Assembly: GCF_002161595.1 (NCBI RefSeq)
Contig: NZ_NFID01000008.1
Location: 62,001-126,000, forward strand
Reading direction: 5' to 3'
Origin: Gemmiger sp. An50
GTDB lineage: Bacteria > Bacillota > Clostridia > Oscillospirales > Ruminococcaceae
DNA: 64,000 nucleotides
Every line of letters begins with the position of its first letter. Within the stretch, counting starts at the first letter, position 1. The notes below the pieces were generated by a model. The model saw nothing but the letters and a program-made list of their open reading frames with translations, had not been told where the DNA came from and searched no databases. The translations under genes and the position numbers were made by a program. Positions 7,269 through 16,740 of this stretch are shown here, in pieces.

Positions 7269-8960
7269 ATGAAACTTTGGAAACGCATGGGCGCCGCCGC
7301 ACTGGCCGGTGCGCTGGCGCTGAGCATGGCCGCCTGCGGCGGCGGCAACGCTGCAGCCAGCGGCACTTCCACCGCCGCGTCCTCTTCCGGCGCTGCGGCC
7401 GCAACCGGCAGCAATGTGCTGAATGTTATGACTGAGGTCGAAGTCGCCTCCCTGGACCCCCAGCTGGCCACCGACGGCACCAGCTTTGAGGTAATTGCCG
7501 ATTTCACCGACGGCCTGATGCAGATGGACGCGGACGGTCAGCCTGTTCCCGCCATCGCCGAGAGCTACGAGGTGAGCGAGGACGGCTGCACTTACACCTT
7601 CCACCTGCGCCAGGATGCCAACTGGTCCAACGGCGACCCTGTTACCGCCAATGACTTCGTGTTCGCCTGGCAGCGCGCGGCCGACCCCGCCACCGCCTCC
7701 GAATACAGCTACATGATGAGCGACATCGGCCAGATCAAGAACGCCGCCGAGATCATCGCCGGCGAAAAGGACAAGAGCGAGCTGGGCGTCACCGCAGTGG
7801 ACGACAAGACCCTGCAGGTGGAGCTGACCGTTCCCGTTCCTTACTTCCTGAACCTGATGTATTTCCCCACCTTCTACCCGGTGAACCAGGCGTTCTATGA
7901 GGGCCTGGCCGAGGGCACCTTCGGCACCAGCCCGGACACCGTGCTGAGCAACGGCGCCTTCATTCTGGACAGCTACGAGCCCGCGGCTCTGTCCTTCAGC
8001 CTGGTAAAGAACCCCGACTACTACGACGCCGACAAGGTCCAGCTGGACGGCCTGAACTACCAGGTCATCAAGGACAGCCAGCAGGCCTTCATGAGCTACC
8101 AGAACGGCGATCTGGATATCGTCAAGCTGAGCGGCGACCAGGTAGACCAGGTCCAGGGCGACCCTGAGCTGAGCGTACACGGCGCCGGCTACCTGTGGTA
8201 CCTGACCCTGAACCAGGCCGGCGTGCCCGCTCTGGCCAACCAGAACCTGCGCCTGGCTCTGACCCATGCCATCGACCGTACCTCCATCGTGGAGGATGTG
8301 GTGAAGGACGGCTCTCTGGCCACCTACACCGCCGTTCCCCCGCAGTTTGCCACCGGCCCGGACGGCAGCGACTTCTCGGAAGATCAGACCATGTTCCAGG
8401 ATGTTTGCAGCGACGATCCCGCCAAGGCTGCCGAGTACCTGGAAGCCGCCAAGACTGAGTTGGGCCAGGATACCTTCACCTTCCAGCTGCTGGTGGAGGA
8501 CACCACCGAATCCCAGAACGTGGCCGCTGTAATCAAGGAGCAGGTGGAGACCAACCTGCCCGGCGTGACCATGGAGATCAAGGTAGAGCCCAAGAAGCAG
8601 CGCGTTGAGGACATCCAGGAAGGCAACTACGAAGTATGCCTGACCCGCTGGGGCCCCGACTACGCCGATCCCATGACCTACCTGAACATGTGGATCACCG
8701 ACAACAACAACAACTACGGCAAGTGGAGCAATCCTGACTACGACGCCATCATCGCCGACTGCACCACCGGCCAGTACGTGAGCGACGCTGCCGCCCGCTG
8801 GCAGGCCCTGTACGACGCGGAAAAGATCATCATGGAAGAGGCCGTCATCGTTCCTGTTTACACCAAGGCCGACGCCTGCATGATCAAGTCGGGCGTGACC
8901 GGCGCGGAGTTCCACCCCGTTGCTCTGAACCGCGTGTTCAAGAACGCCACCAAGGGCTAA
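7269..8960 (+). CDS. oppA: Oligopeptide ABC transporter, substrate-binding lipoprotein (system 1)
   Basis: A 563-residue SBP family 5 protein. The N-terminus is a lipoprotein signal with lipobox LSMAACGGG (cysteine about residue 19) and a Ser/Ala-rich linker. The family signature YTFHLRQDANWSNGDPVTANDF lies near residue 110. It binds peptides outside the membrane and delivers them to the OppBC channel encoded downstream. The start has AGAGAGGAG at workable spacing. A strong hairpin follows the gene, so it is probably transcribed more than the permease genes. Confidence 0.92.
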   Translation: MKLWKRMGAAALAGALALSMAACGGGNAAASGTSTAASSSGAAAATGSNVLNVMTEVEVASLDPQLATDGTSFEVIADFTDGLMQMDADGQPVPAIAESYEVSEDGCTYTFHLRQDANWSNGDPVTANDFVFAWQRAADPATASEYSYMMSDIGQIKNAAEIIAGEKDKSELGVTAVDDKTLQVELTVPVPYFLNLMYFPTFYPVNQAFYEGLAEGTFGTSPDTVLSNGAFILDSYEPAALSFSLVKNPDYYDADKVQLDGLNYQVIKDSQQAFMSYQNGDLDIVKLSGDQVDQVQGDPELSVHGAGYLWYLTLNQAGVPALANQNLRLALTHAIDRTSIVEDVVKDGSLATYTAVPPQFATGPDGSDFSEDQTMFQDVCSDDPAKAAEYLEAAKTELGQDTFTFQLLVEDTTESQNVAAVIKEQVETNLPGVTMEIKVEPKKQRVEDIQEGNYEVCLTRWGPDYADPMTYLNMWITDNNNNYGKWSNPDYDAIIADCTTGQYVSDAAARWQALYDAEKIIMEEAVIVPVYTKADACMIKSGVTGAEFHPVALNRVFKNATKG

Positions 8961-9024
8961 GCCCCTTTGAACCTCCCGCCTTGTGCGCGGGCGGAACAAT
9001 TCCGATAACCCCCTGAATTTTTAT

Positions 9025-9078
9025 GCCGCACAGCTTCCCTTGGCTTTGCAAGGCAAGGGAAGCTTGTGCGGCTTTTTT
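9025..9078 (+). terminator. Intercistronic terminator/attenuator between oppA and oppB
   Basis: GCCGCACAGCTTCCCTTG (9025-9042) pairs with CAAGGGAAGCTTGTGCGGC (9054-9072) with one bulge, followed by TTTTTT. It lies inside an otherwise co-directional operon and probably lets only part of the transcription reach oppB. Confidence 0.8.
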
Positions 9079-9156
9079 GTATGGCGAACGCATTGCGGCG
9101 CTTGCCTGTTCAGGGCTCTTGTATCAAAAGACTGTATCAAAAGAGGGAGATCGCTT

Positions 9157-10155
9157 GTGAAAAGTTATATTCTGAAACGAGTGCTCATCTCGGTATTCAC
9201 CCTTCTGGCCATTACGCTGGTGCTGTTCTGCCTGCTGCAGCTCATGCCCGGCTCCCCCTTCAACGACGAGAAGCTCACCGATGACCAGCGCATCGTCTTG
9301 AACGAGAAATACGGCCTGGATCAGCCGGTGCTGGTTCAGTTCGAGCGGTATGTGGCCAATCTGGTTCAGGGTGATTTCGGCGTGAGCTACAACATCAGCA
9401 AAAACACCCCCATCAGCCAGCTTATCCAGACCCGTCTGCCCATCAGCATCCAGGTGGGCGGCATGGCCGTTGCCCTGGGCGCGGTGCTGGGTCTTATTCT
9501 GGGTGTGATCGCCGCGCTGAACCACAACACCTGGCTGGACAGCCTGTGCACCGCCATCTCGGTGCTGGGCGTTTCGGTACCAAGCTATGTGTTCGCTTTG
9601 GCGCTCAGCTACACGTTGGGCTTCCGTTTGAAATGGCTGCCCATGCTGTATTCCGCAAACACGCCGCTGCTCTCCAGCGTGATGCCCAGCATCGCGCTGA
9701 GCATGTTCACCATGGCCTCCATCGCCCGCTTCACCCGCAACGAGATGATGGAGGTGCTGGGCAGCGAGTACATGCTGCTGGCCGAGAGCAAGGGCATCAA
9801 CGGCGCTCCGCTGATTCTGCGTCATGCGCTGCGCAACGCGCTGATTCCCATCATCACCGTGCTGGCGCCCCTGATCGTGGACCTGATGACCGGCAGCCTG
9901 GTGGTGGAGAAGATCTTCTCCATTCCCGGCGTGGGCAGCCTGCTGGTCACAGCCATCCAGTCCAACGACTACAACGTGGTCATCGCCCTGAGCTTCATCT
10001 ACAGCGCCATGTACATCGGCATCATGCTGGTGGTAGACCTGCTCTACGGCGTGATCGACCCCCGCATCCGGGTGACCGGTGAGGGCGGCCGCATGGGCTT
10101 CTTTGCCCGCTGGCGGCTGGTACTGTTCGGCAGAAAGAAGGTGGCGAAGGTATGA
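9157..10155 (+). CDS. oppB: Oligopeptide ABC transporter permease (system 1)
   Basis: A 332-residue binding-protein-dependent permease starting from GTG (KSYILKRVLISVFTLLAI) behind AGAGGGAGA. The N-terminus has the OppB/DppB pattern (LLQLMPGSPF and EKYGLDQPVLVQF). The EAA loop near residue 220 (EYMLLAESKGINGAPLILRH) contacts the ATPases, and the C-terminal DPRIRV is typical. It overlaps oppC by ATGA, implying translational coupling. Just upstream is a short direct repeat, TGTATCAAAAG, at 9119 and 9133. Confidence 0.93.
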   Translation: MKSYILKRVLISVFTLLAITLVLFCLLQLMPGSPFNDEKLTDDQRIVLNEKYGLDQPVLVQFERYVANLVQGDFGVSYNISKNTPISQLIQTRLPISIQVGGMAVALGAVLGLILGVIAALNHNTWLDSLCTAISVLGVSVPSYVFALALSYTLGFRLKWLPMLYSANTPLLSSVMPSIALSMFTMASIARFTRNEMMEVLGSEYMLLAESKGINGAPLILRHALRNALIPIITVLAPLIVDLMTGSLVVEKIFSIPGVGSLLVTAIQSNDYNVVIALSFIYSAMYIGIMLVVDLLYGVIDPRIRVTGEGGRMGFFARWRLVLFGRKKVAKV

Positions 10156-11216
10156 ATCAGGTACAAACCATTCCCGCCGGCACCCGGGCCGAGATTCCGG
10201 ACCTACGGCCGGAGGATTTCACCCTGCGCAGCAGCCGTGAGGATCATCTGGATGCAAACTTCGCCAGCCAGGGCTACTGGCACGACGTGCTGCACCGCTT
10301 CATCTCCAACAAAGGCGCAGTGATCGCCCTGGTGCTCATTCTCCTCATCGTGATCATGGCGGTGATCGGCCCCGGCCTGAGCGGCCGCAGCTACTCCAGC
10401 CAGACCCTGAGCGAAAAAAACTTCGCGCCCCGCATCCCGGTGATCGAAAACCTGGGCATCTTCAACGGCGATGAAGTTCTCACCACCACCACCGGCAGCC
10501 GCGTGGTGAACGAATACGAGGAAAAAGGCCTGACCGACACCTACTACTGGTTCGGCAGCGACACCCTGGGCCGCGACATCTTCACCCGCGTATGGGAAGG
10601 CACCCGGGTCAGCCTGGGCATCGCCATCGTGTCCGCCGTAATCAACATGACCATCGGCATGTGCTATGGCCTGATCAGCGGCTATTTCGGCGGCTGGGTG
10701 GACACCATCATGCAGCGCTTTGTGGAGATCAACAACGGCATTCCCCGGCTGGTGATCGTGACGCTGCTGCTTCTGGTGGTCAAGCCCGGCTTCACCACCA
10801 TCGTCATCGCGCTGGTCATCACCGAGTGGATCAACATGAGCCGCATCGCCCGGGCCGAAATGCTCAAGCTGAAAGAGCAGGAATTCGTTCTGGCCAGCCG
10901 CACCCTGGGCGCGGGCAGCTTCCTGATCATCTTCCGGGAGGTTCTGCCCAACATCATCGGCCAGATCATCACCCAGCTGATGTTCAGCATTCCCACCGCG
11001 ATTTTTACCGAAGCCTTTTTGAGCTTCGTGGGCCTGGGCATTCCCGTTCCCCAGTGCAGCCTGGGCAGCCTGATCAGCGAGACCTTCAACAGCTTCACCA
11101 CCCACCCCTACCAGATCGTTCCTCCCATCGTGGTGATGTCGCTGCTGATGCTCTGCTTCAACATGCTGGCCGACGGCCTGCGGGAAGCCTTTGACCCCAA
11201 ACTGAAGGAAATGTGA
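10152..11216 (+). CDS. oppC: Oligopeptide ABC transporter permease (system 1)
   Basis: A 354-residue permease with the N-terminal OppC extension (about residues 1-50) before the first membrane helix. A long extracytoplasmic loop follows, then FGSDTLGRDIFTRVWEG, the conserved OppC signature. The EAA loop is at LKEQEFVLASRTLGAGS, and the protein ends GLREAFDPKLKEM. It pairs with OppB to form the channel. Its stop is 11 bases before oppD. Confidence 0.93.
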   Translation: MNQVQTIPAGTRAEIPDLRPEDFTLRSSREDHLDANFASQGYWHDVLHRFISNKGAVIALVLILLIVIMAVIGPGLSGRSYSSQTLSEKNFAPRIPVIENLGIFNGDEVLTTTTGSRVVNEYEEKGLTDTYYWFGSDTLGRDIFTRVWEGTRVSLGIAIVSAVINMTIGMCYGLISGYFGGWVDTIMQRFVEINNGIPRLVIVTLLLLVVKPGFTTIVIALVITEWINMSRIARAEMLKLKEQEFVLASRTLGAGSFLIIFREVLPNIIGQIITQLMFSIPTAIFTEAFLSFVGLGIPVPQCSLGSLISETFNSFTTHPYQIVPPIVVMSLLMLCFNMLADGLREAFDPKLKEM

Positions 11217-11227
11217 GGTGACAGACC

Positions 11228-12307
11228 ATGGAAAACAATGCAAAGGAAACCGTATTGTCCATTCGGGATCTGTCCATCACCTTTAAGACCGGCGCAGGCC
11301 CGGTGAACGCCATCCGCGGCGTGAACATTGACCTGCCCCGGGGCACCACCCTGGCGGTGGTGGGCGAGAGCGGCAGCGGCAAGTCCGTCACCTTCAAGGC
11401 GGCCATGGGCATCCTGGCCTCCAACAGCGTGGTGAACAGCGGCAGCATCGTGTACAATTACACCCACAACGACGGCACCCCCGCCACCGTGGACATTCTG
11501 AAAATGAAAACCCGCGACATCCGCCGCCACATCAACGGCAAACGGATCGCGATGATCTTCCAGGACCCCATGACCAGCCTGGACCCCACCATGCCCATCG
11601 GCAAGCAGATCATGGAGGGCATGGTCTGGCATTACAAGACCCCAAAGCAGCAGGCCTGGGACAAGGCCGTGCGCCTGCTCACCGAGGTGGGCATTGAGGA
11701 GCCGGAAAAGCGGATGCGCCAGTATCCCCACCAGCTCAGCGGCGGCATGCGCCAGCGCGTGGTCATTGCCATCGCGCTGGCCTGTGACCCGGATGTGCTC
11801 ATCTGCGACGAGCCCACCACCGCGCTGGACGTGACCATCCAGGCCAAGATCCTGGAGCTCATCAAGCGCATTCAGGCCGAGCGCGGCATCAGCGTCATCT
11901 ACATCACCCATGACCTGGGCGTGGTGGCCAAGGTTGCGGACTTCGTGAACGTGATGTACGCGGGCCGCATCGTGGAGGCGGGCACCATCGACGAGATCTT
12001 CTACGATCCCCGCCATCCCTACACCTGGGGCCTGCTCAGCGCCATGCCGGATCTGGACACCGAGGACGACCGCCTCTACACCATTCCCGGCTCTCCGCCG
12101 AACCTGCTGCACCCGGTGCCCGGCGACGCCTTCGCGCCCCGGAACGCCTACGCACTCAACATCGACGAGCGGCTGGACCCGCCCATGTTCCAGATCAGCG
12201 AGACCCACTACGCGGCCAGCTGGCTGCTGGATGAGCGGGCGCCCAAGGTGGAGATGCCGCCCGAACTGAAGGCCCGCATCCAGCGGCTGAAAAAGGAGGG
12301 AATCTGA
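11228..12307 (+). CDS. oppD: Oligopeptide ABC transporter ATP-binding protein (system 1)
   Basis: A 359-residue ATPase with Walker A GESGSGKS (about residue 45), Q-loop [10 protein letters not shown], signature LSGGMRQR, Walker [13 protein letters not shown] and switch histidine ITHDLG. The C-terminal oligopeptide-transporter domain reads [20 protein letters not shown] and has none of the cysteines present in the system 2 homologues. It acts as a heterodimer with OppF, whose start lies two bases after this gene's stop. Confidence 0.93.
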   Translation: MENNAKETVLSIRDLSITFKTGAGPVNAIRGVNIDLPRGTTLAVVGESGSGKSVTFKAAMGILASNSVVNSGSIVYNYTHNDGTPATVDILKMKTRDIRRHINGKRIAMIFQDPMTSLDPTMPIGKQIMEGMVWHYKTPKQQAWDKAVRLLTEVGIEEPEKRMRQYPHQLSGGMRQRVVIAIALACDPDVLICDEPTTALDVTIQAKILELIKRIQAERGISVIYITHDLGVVAKVADFVNVMYAGRIVEAGTIDEIFYDPRHPYTWGLLSAMPDLDTEDDRLYTIPGSPPNLLHPVPGDAFAPRNAYALNIDERLDPPMFQISETHYAASWLLDERAPKVEMPPELKARIQRLKKEGI

Positions 12308-12309
12308 CA

Positions 12310-13242
12310 ATGGAAGAAAGAAAACCCCTTCTGGAAGTCAAGGGCCTGAAGCAGTACTTCAAGGGCAGCCACCAGTTCACCGTGAAGGCGGTGGACGGCG
12401 TGGATTTTGTGATCTACCCGGGCGAGACCTACGGTCTGGTGGGTGAGAGCGGCAGCGGCAAGAGCACCATCGGCCGCAGCGTGATCCGGCTCTACAAGCC
12501 CACCGCCGGGCAGATCCTGTTCAACGGCATGGACATTTCCGGTGATCTGAACGCCCAGCAGAACCGGCAGCTGCGTACCCAGATGCAGATGATCTTCCAG
12601 GACCCCATGGCCTGCCTGAACCCCCGCAAAAAGGTGGGGGAGATCATTGCCCAGGGTCTGGACATCCATCACCTGTACTCCAGCCGGGCCGAGCGCCAGG
12701 AGAAGGTGGCAGCGATTCTGAAAAAGGTGGGCCTGGCCCCCGAGCACGCGGACCGCTATCCCCACCAGTTCTCCGGCGGCCAGCGCCAGCGCGTTGGCAT
12801 TGCCCGGGCGCTGATCATGGACCCCAAGCTGATCATCGCCGACGAATGCATCAGCGCGCTGGACGTTTCCATCCAGGCCCAGGTAGTGAACCTGATGAAG
12901 GACCTGCAGGAGGAGACCGGCACTGCCTACCTGTTCATCGCCCATGACCTGTCCATGGTGAAATACATCTCGGACCGGATCGGCGTGTTGCATCTGGGCC
13001 ATCTGGTGGAGACCGGTACCACCGAGGAGATCTTCAACAATCCGGTGCACCCCTACACCCAGAGCCTGCTCAGCGCCATTCCCCAGCCGGACCCCCACAG
13101 CGAGCGGGACCGGGTAGCCAAGAGCTACGATTACCGCACCGCCGGGGTGGATTATCTGGCAGGCAAGCAGCAGCATCTGGGCGACACCCACTATGTGCTG
13201 GCCACCGACGAAGAGCTGGCCCGCTGGACCGCCCGCGCCTGA
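12310..13242 (+). CDS. oppF: Oligopeptide ABC transporter ATP-binding protein (system 1)
   Basis: A 310-residue ATPase with Walker [21 protein letters not shown], signature [10 protein letters not shown], Walker B LIIADECISALD and FIAHDLSMV. The Walker B region reads ECISALD where most relatives have EPVSALD. The C-terminal domain lacks the cysteine cluster of typical OppF. It is the last gene of the oppABCDF operon and is followed by a strong terminator. Confidence 0.93.
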   Translation: MEERKPLLEVKGLKQYFKGSHQFTVKAVDGVDFVIYPGETYGLVGESGSGKSTIGRSVIRLYKPTAGQILFNGMDISGDLNAQQNRQLRTQMQMIFQDPMACLNPRKKVGEIIAQGLDIHHLYSSRAERQEKVAAILKKVGLAPEHADRYPHQFSGGQRQRVGIARALIMDPKLIIADECISALDVSIQAQVVNLMKDLQEETGTAYLFIAHDLSMVKYISDRIGVLHLGHLVETGTTEEIFNNPVHPYTQSLLSAIPQPDPHSERDRVAKSYDYRTAGVDYLAGKQQHLGDTHYVLATDEELARWTARA

Positions 13243-13276
13243 TTTTCATTTTGCGATCCTCTCTTTTGATACAAAT

Positions 13277-13322
13277 GCAGAACCGGCCGGCCCCGATCAT
13301 GGGGCCGGCCGGTTCTGCGTTA
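13277..13322. terminator. Strong bidirectional terminator between oppF and the aminotransferase gene
   Basis: Perfect 18-bp stem (13277-13294 with 13301-13318) and 6-base loop, between convergent genes. T-rich sequence lies on the right (GTTATTTTATT). Confidence 0.85.
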
Positions 13323-13324
13323 TT

Positions 13325-14476
13325 TTATTGCTTTTCTTTTGTGAGCTTGTTCAAAAAGGCCTCCAGACGGTCCAGGCCCTCCTCCAGCTGGTCCTGCGCG
13401 CAGCAGTAGGAAAGGCGAACATAGCCCTCGGCGCCGAAGCAGCTGCCCGGCACCAGGGCAAGCCCGCCCTCCTGAATGAGCCGGGTGCAGAACTCCTCGC
13501 TGCTCATGCCCAACTGCCGGATGCAGGGGAAGATGTAGAACGCTCCCTCCGGCTTGTTCACCGGCAGGCCCATTTTGCACAGGCGCTGGTACACATAATC
13601 CCGCCGCTGCCGGTAGCTCTGGCGCATGGCGCTCACGTCGCTTTCCAGCGCAGTGATGCAGGCGTTCTGAGAGAAGCTGGTCACGCTGACCACGCTGTAC
13701 TGGTGCACCTTTTGCAGCTGCTGCTTCACCGGCGCGTCCGCCGCCAGCCAGCCCAGCCGCCAGCCGGTCATGGCATAGGGCTTGGAAAAGCTCTCCACCA
13801 CGATGATGTTCTCCCGCAGGTCCGGGTAGAGGGCCGCAAAGCGGCCGAAGGAATCGGTGTAGCATAGCTGCCAGTACACATCGTCGCAGATCACATAGAT
13901 GCCGGTGCGGCGGACAAGCTCCGCCACCGCGTCCAGGCTTTCCTTTGTGTAGACACAGCCGGTGGGGTTATTGGGGCTGGTGAGGATGATGGCCTTGGTG
14001 CGCTTGCTCACGGCGGCGTTCAGCGCATCCTCGCTGAGCTGGAAGCCATAGGGTTCGGTATCCACCGGATTGTACACGCCCCGGCACAGTCCGATCAGGG
14101 ATTCATACAGGCCAAAAGCGGGGATGGGCACCAGCACCTCATCGCCCACATCCACCACACCGGACAACGCACACAGCAGCGCCTCGGTGGCCCCGCAGGT
14201 GACCACAAATTCCTCCGGCGCATAGTGCAAGCCCTGCTTTTCACTGAAGGCGGAAAGCGCTTCCAGCAGCTCAGCGCGGCCGTTGTTGGGCGGGTAGTGG
14301 GTATCGCTCTGCTCCAGCGCCTGCTGCGCAGCCTGCCGGATGGGCAGGGGAGTGTCGAACTCCGGCTCGCCCAGAGTCAGCTTCACGCAGCCGGGGGTCT
14401 GGGCGGCAAGGGCAGTGAACCGGCGGATGCCGGAAAGGGTGAGGCCGGTCACGGCCGGATTCATGGGCAGACGCAT
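13325..14476 (-). CDS. Class I/II aminotransferase, probable N-acetyl-LL-diaminopimelate aminotransferase
   Basis: A 383-residue fold-type I PLP enzyme. The N-terminus (LNP-like MNPAV, then LSGIRRFTALAAQ and VKLTLGEPEFDTP) resembles Bacillus PatA. The phosphate/substrate motif SPNNPTG (about 167-173), ICDDVYW and the Schiff-base lysine in ESFSKPYAMTGWRLG (K232) are present. It ends GYVRLSYCCAQDQLEEGLDRLE as PatA does. PatA makes the acetylated diaminopimelate intermediate between DapH and the deacetylase, both encoded about 8 kb away. Aspartate or another aromatic aminotransferase role remains possible. Confidence 0.75.
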   Translation of the reverse strand: MRLPMNPAVTGLTLSGIRRFTALAAQTPGCVKLTLGEPEFDTPLPIRQAAQQALEQSDTHYPPNNGRAELLEALSAFSEKQGLHYAPEEFVVTCGATEALLCALSGVVDVGDEVLVPIPAFGLYESLIGLCRGVYNPVDTEPYGFQLSEDALNAAVSKRTKAIILTSPNNPTGCVYTKESLDAVAELVRRTGIYVICDDVYWQLCYTDSFGRFAALYPDLRENIIVVESFSKPYAMTGWRLGWLAADAPVKQQLQKVHQYSVVSVTSFSQNACITALESDVSAMRQSYRQRRDYVYQRLCKMGLPVNKPEGAFYIFPCIRQLGMSSEEFCTRLIQEGGLALVPGSCFGAEGYVRLSYCCAQDQLEEGLDRLEAFLNKLTKEKQ

Positions 14477-14546
14477 GGGTAAACTTCTCCTTCAAACGAT
14501 TCGCTTTTGTATGTTACCAGTATAGCACAACAGGGCGTTCACAGCA

Positions 14547-14580
14547 AAAAAATGCAGGTCTTCTCAGACCTGCATTTTTT
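14547..14580 (-). terminator. Terminator of the fru-pts operon
   Basis: AAAAAATGCAGGTCT pairs with AGACCTGCATTTTTT around a short loop. It lies just after ptsI in the leftward direction and is symmetrical enough to act both ways. Confidence 0.8.
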
Positions 14581-14587
14581 GTACAAA

Positions 14588-16297
14588 TTACTTCTTGATC
14601 ATGGAAGCCAGATAGCCCTGGATGCCCTTCACGCTGGAAAGGTTCATGGCCTCGGCCTGCACGTCGTCCGCCTCCTGCTGGCTCCACAGGCTGATGGTGC
14701 GGCGGGTGGCCAGCACGGCGCTGGCGCTCACGCTGAACTCATCCAGACCCCAGCTGAGCAGCAGGGGAATCAGGGCGGGATCGGCGGCAGCCTCGCCGCA
14801 CATGCCCACCGGGATGCCCGCGGCCTTGGCGGCCTTGATCACGTTGGCGATGCTGCGCAGCACAGCGGGATGGAAGTGGGTGTACAGAGACGCCACATCC
14901 GGGTTGCCCCGGTCCACCGCCAGGGTGTACTGGGTCAGGTCGTTGGTGCCGATGCTGAAGAAGGCGGCCTCCTGGGCCAGCAGATCGGCGATCTGGCTGG
15001 CGGCGGGGGTCTCGATCATCACGCCCACCTGGGCGTTGGCGTCAAAGGGCAGACCCTCGGCGGCCAGCTCCTTCTTGGCCTTTTCCAGCATGGCCTTGGC
15101 GGCGCGGATCTCCTCCAGGCCGGTGACCAGAGGCAGCATGATCTTGATGTTCTTGTGGTCCGCACCGGCGCGCAGCAGGGCGCGCAGCTGGATCATGTAG
15201 GTCTCGGGGTTGTCCAGGCAGTAGCGGATGGCCCGGTGACCCAGGAAGGGGTTCTCCTCCTTCTTCATGTGCAGGTAGTCGATCTCCTTATCGCCGCCCA
15301 CATCCAGGGTGCGGATGATGACCTCCTTGCCTGCGAACAGCGCCGCCACCTGACGGTAGGCGTTCATCTGCTCCTCTTCGGTGGGCAGGCTGTCCCGGTC
15401 CATGAACAAAAACTCGGTGCGGAACAGGCCGATGCCCTCGGCGCCCTTCTCCAAAGCGGCTTGGGCGTCCTCCGGCTTGCCGATGTTGGCATACAGGCCC
15501 ACGGCGCGGCCGTCCGCGTTCACGGTGGGCTTGCCCAGATAGGCCTTCAGCATCTGGCGCTGATGCTCAAACTCAGCGCGGCGGGCCTCGTAGTCCTTCA
15601 GGGTCCGCTCGTCCGGGTTCACGTACACATGGCCGAACTCGCCGTCCATGGCAATGGAATCGCCGTTCTGGATGGCGTCAGCTGCGCCGGGCACGCCCAG
15701 CACAGCGGGGATCTCCAGCGCGCGGGCCAGAATGGCGGAATGGCTGGTGCGGCCGCCGATCTCGGTGATGATGCCCACCACATTCTCCCGGCTGATGCCA
15801 ACGGTCATACTGGGGGTGAAGTCCTTGGCCACGATCACGGTGCCGGCGGGGGCATGAGCCAGGTCCACATCCGGCAGGCCCAGCAGCTGCTTGAGCAGGC
15901 GGGCGCGTAGGTCACCGATGTCGGTGGCGCGCTGGCGCATCAGCTCGTCCTCCATACCGCTGAACATGGCGATGAAGGTCTGGCACACGGTATCCACCGC
16001 AGCCTCGGCCACGTTGCCCGCGGCTATCTGCTCCTCCATCTGGCCCATCATGAACGGGTCGTTCAGCATCATGATCTGGCCGGACAGGATCTCGGCGGCA
16101 TGCTCGCCCACCTTTTCCGTCATCTCGGCCGCCATGGCGCTCAGCCGCTGGCTCACAGCGGAGGCGGCCTCCTTCAGGCGCTCGGTCTCCTGCTGCTGAC
16201 CCGCGAACTGCACCGCGGAATAATCCAAATTCTGCTCTTTTACCACCAGCGCATGGCCAATGCCCACACCGGCGGACGCTCCTGTACCCTTTAACAT
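14588..16297 (-). CDS. ptsI: Phosphoenolpyruvate-protein phosphotransferase, PTS Enzyme I
   Basis: A 569-residue protein that takes phosphate from PEP to HPr. The phosphohistidine motif is GGRTSHSAILAR (H186). The C-terminal PEP-binding barrel has GIGLFRTEFLFMDR, LRTLDVGGDKE, FSIGTNDLTQYTLAVDR and the cysteine in VGMCGEAAAD (about 500). Length is normal. It is the last gene of a fruR-fruK-fruA-ptsH-ptsI unit, so general PTS proteins appear to be made with fructose uptake. A second, divergent Enzyme I lies at 20680-22308. Confidence 0.95.
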   Translation of the reverse strand: MLKGTGASAGVGIGHALVVKEQNLDYSAVQFAGQQQETERLKEAASAVSQRLSAMAAEMTEKVGEHAAEILSGQIMMLNDPFMMGQMEEQIAAGNVAEAAVDTVCQTFIAMFSGMEDELMRQRATDIGDLRARLLKQLLGLPDVDLAHAPAGTVIVAKDFTPSMTVGISRENVVGIITEIGGRTSHSAILARALEIPAVLGVPGAADAIQNGDSIAMDGEFGHVYVNPDERTLKDYEARRAEFEHQRQMLKAYLGKPTVNADGRAVGLYANIGKPEDAQAALEKGAEGIGLFRTEFLFMDRDSLPTEEEQMNAYRQVAALFAGKEVIIRTLDVGGDKEIDYLHMKKEENPFLGHRAIRYCLDNPETYMIQLRALLRAGADHKNIKIMLPLVTGLEEIRAAKAMLEKAKKELAAEGLPFDANAQVGVMIETPAASQIADLLAQEAAFFSIGTNDLTQYTLAVDRGNPDVASLYTHFHPAVLRSIANVIKAAKAAGIPVGMCGEAAADPALIPLLLSWGLDEFSVSASAVLATRRTISLWSQQEADDVQAEAMNLSSVKGIQGYLASMIKK

Positions 16298-16390
16298 GGT
16301 CTTTGTGCCCCTCTCGTCGGCTTATTTATCAGGCGCGCCCCGGCCCATCAGGTGGACCGGGGCGCCGCGTGTTGTCTGCTCGTTTGCTGC

Positions 16391-16654
16391 TTACTCGCCC
16401 AGACCGCTTTCGATCAGGCCCACAGCCTTGTCCAGGGCGGCCTGCTCGTCGTCGCCGGTGCAGCGAACTTCCAGCTCGCTGCCGCACTTGATGCAGGCGG
16501 CCATCAGGTTCATGATGCTCTTGGCGTTGATCTCCTTATCCTTGAACACCAGCACCACGTCGCTGTTGAACTTCATCATTTCCTGAGCGAACATACCGGC
16601 GGGACGCATGTGCATGCCCATGGGGTTTACGATCTTGGTCATCTTGCTTACCAT
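16391..16654 (-). CDS. ptsH: PTS phosphocarrier protein HPr
   Basis: An 87-residue protein. The start at 16654 puts the active-site histidine at position 15 (MGMHMRPAG), as in classical HPr, and the regulatory serine at position 46 (AKSIMNL), so HPr kinase control is possible. The usual GLHARPA is altered to GMHMRPA. G+C-rich hairpins without T-tracts flank it (16696-16718 upstream, 16331-16366 downstream), suggesting RNA processing or stability elements in the operon transcript. Confidence 0.93.
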   Translation of the reverse strand: MVSKMTKIVNPMGMHMRPAGMFAQEMMKFNSDVVLVFKDKEINAKSIMNLMAACIKCGSELEVRCTGDDEQAALDKAVGLIESGLGE

Positions 16655-16740
16655 AACAGTTTTCTCCTTTTATTCGTTTTATAAGTGTTTGTGAAGCGCC
16701 CGCGCACCGCGCGGGCGGCATTTGGTACAACGGTTTGTGA

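Noticed and set aside
16331-16366. Terminator between ptsH and ptsI
   Set aside because: A strong G+C-rich hairpin exists, but no T-tract follows, so it is more likely an RNA-stability or processing element.
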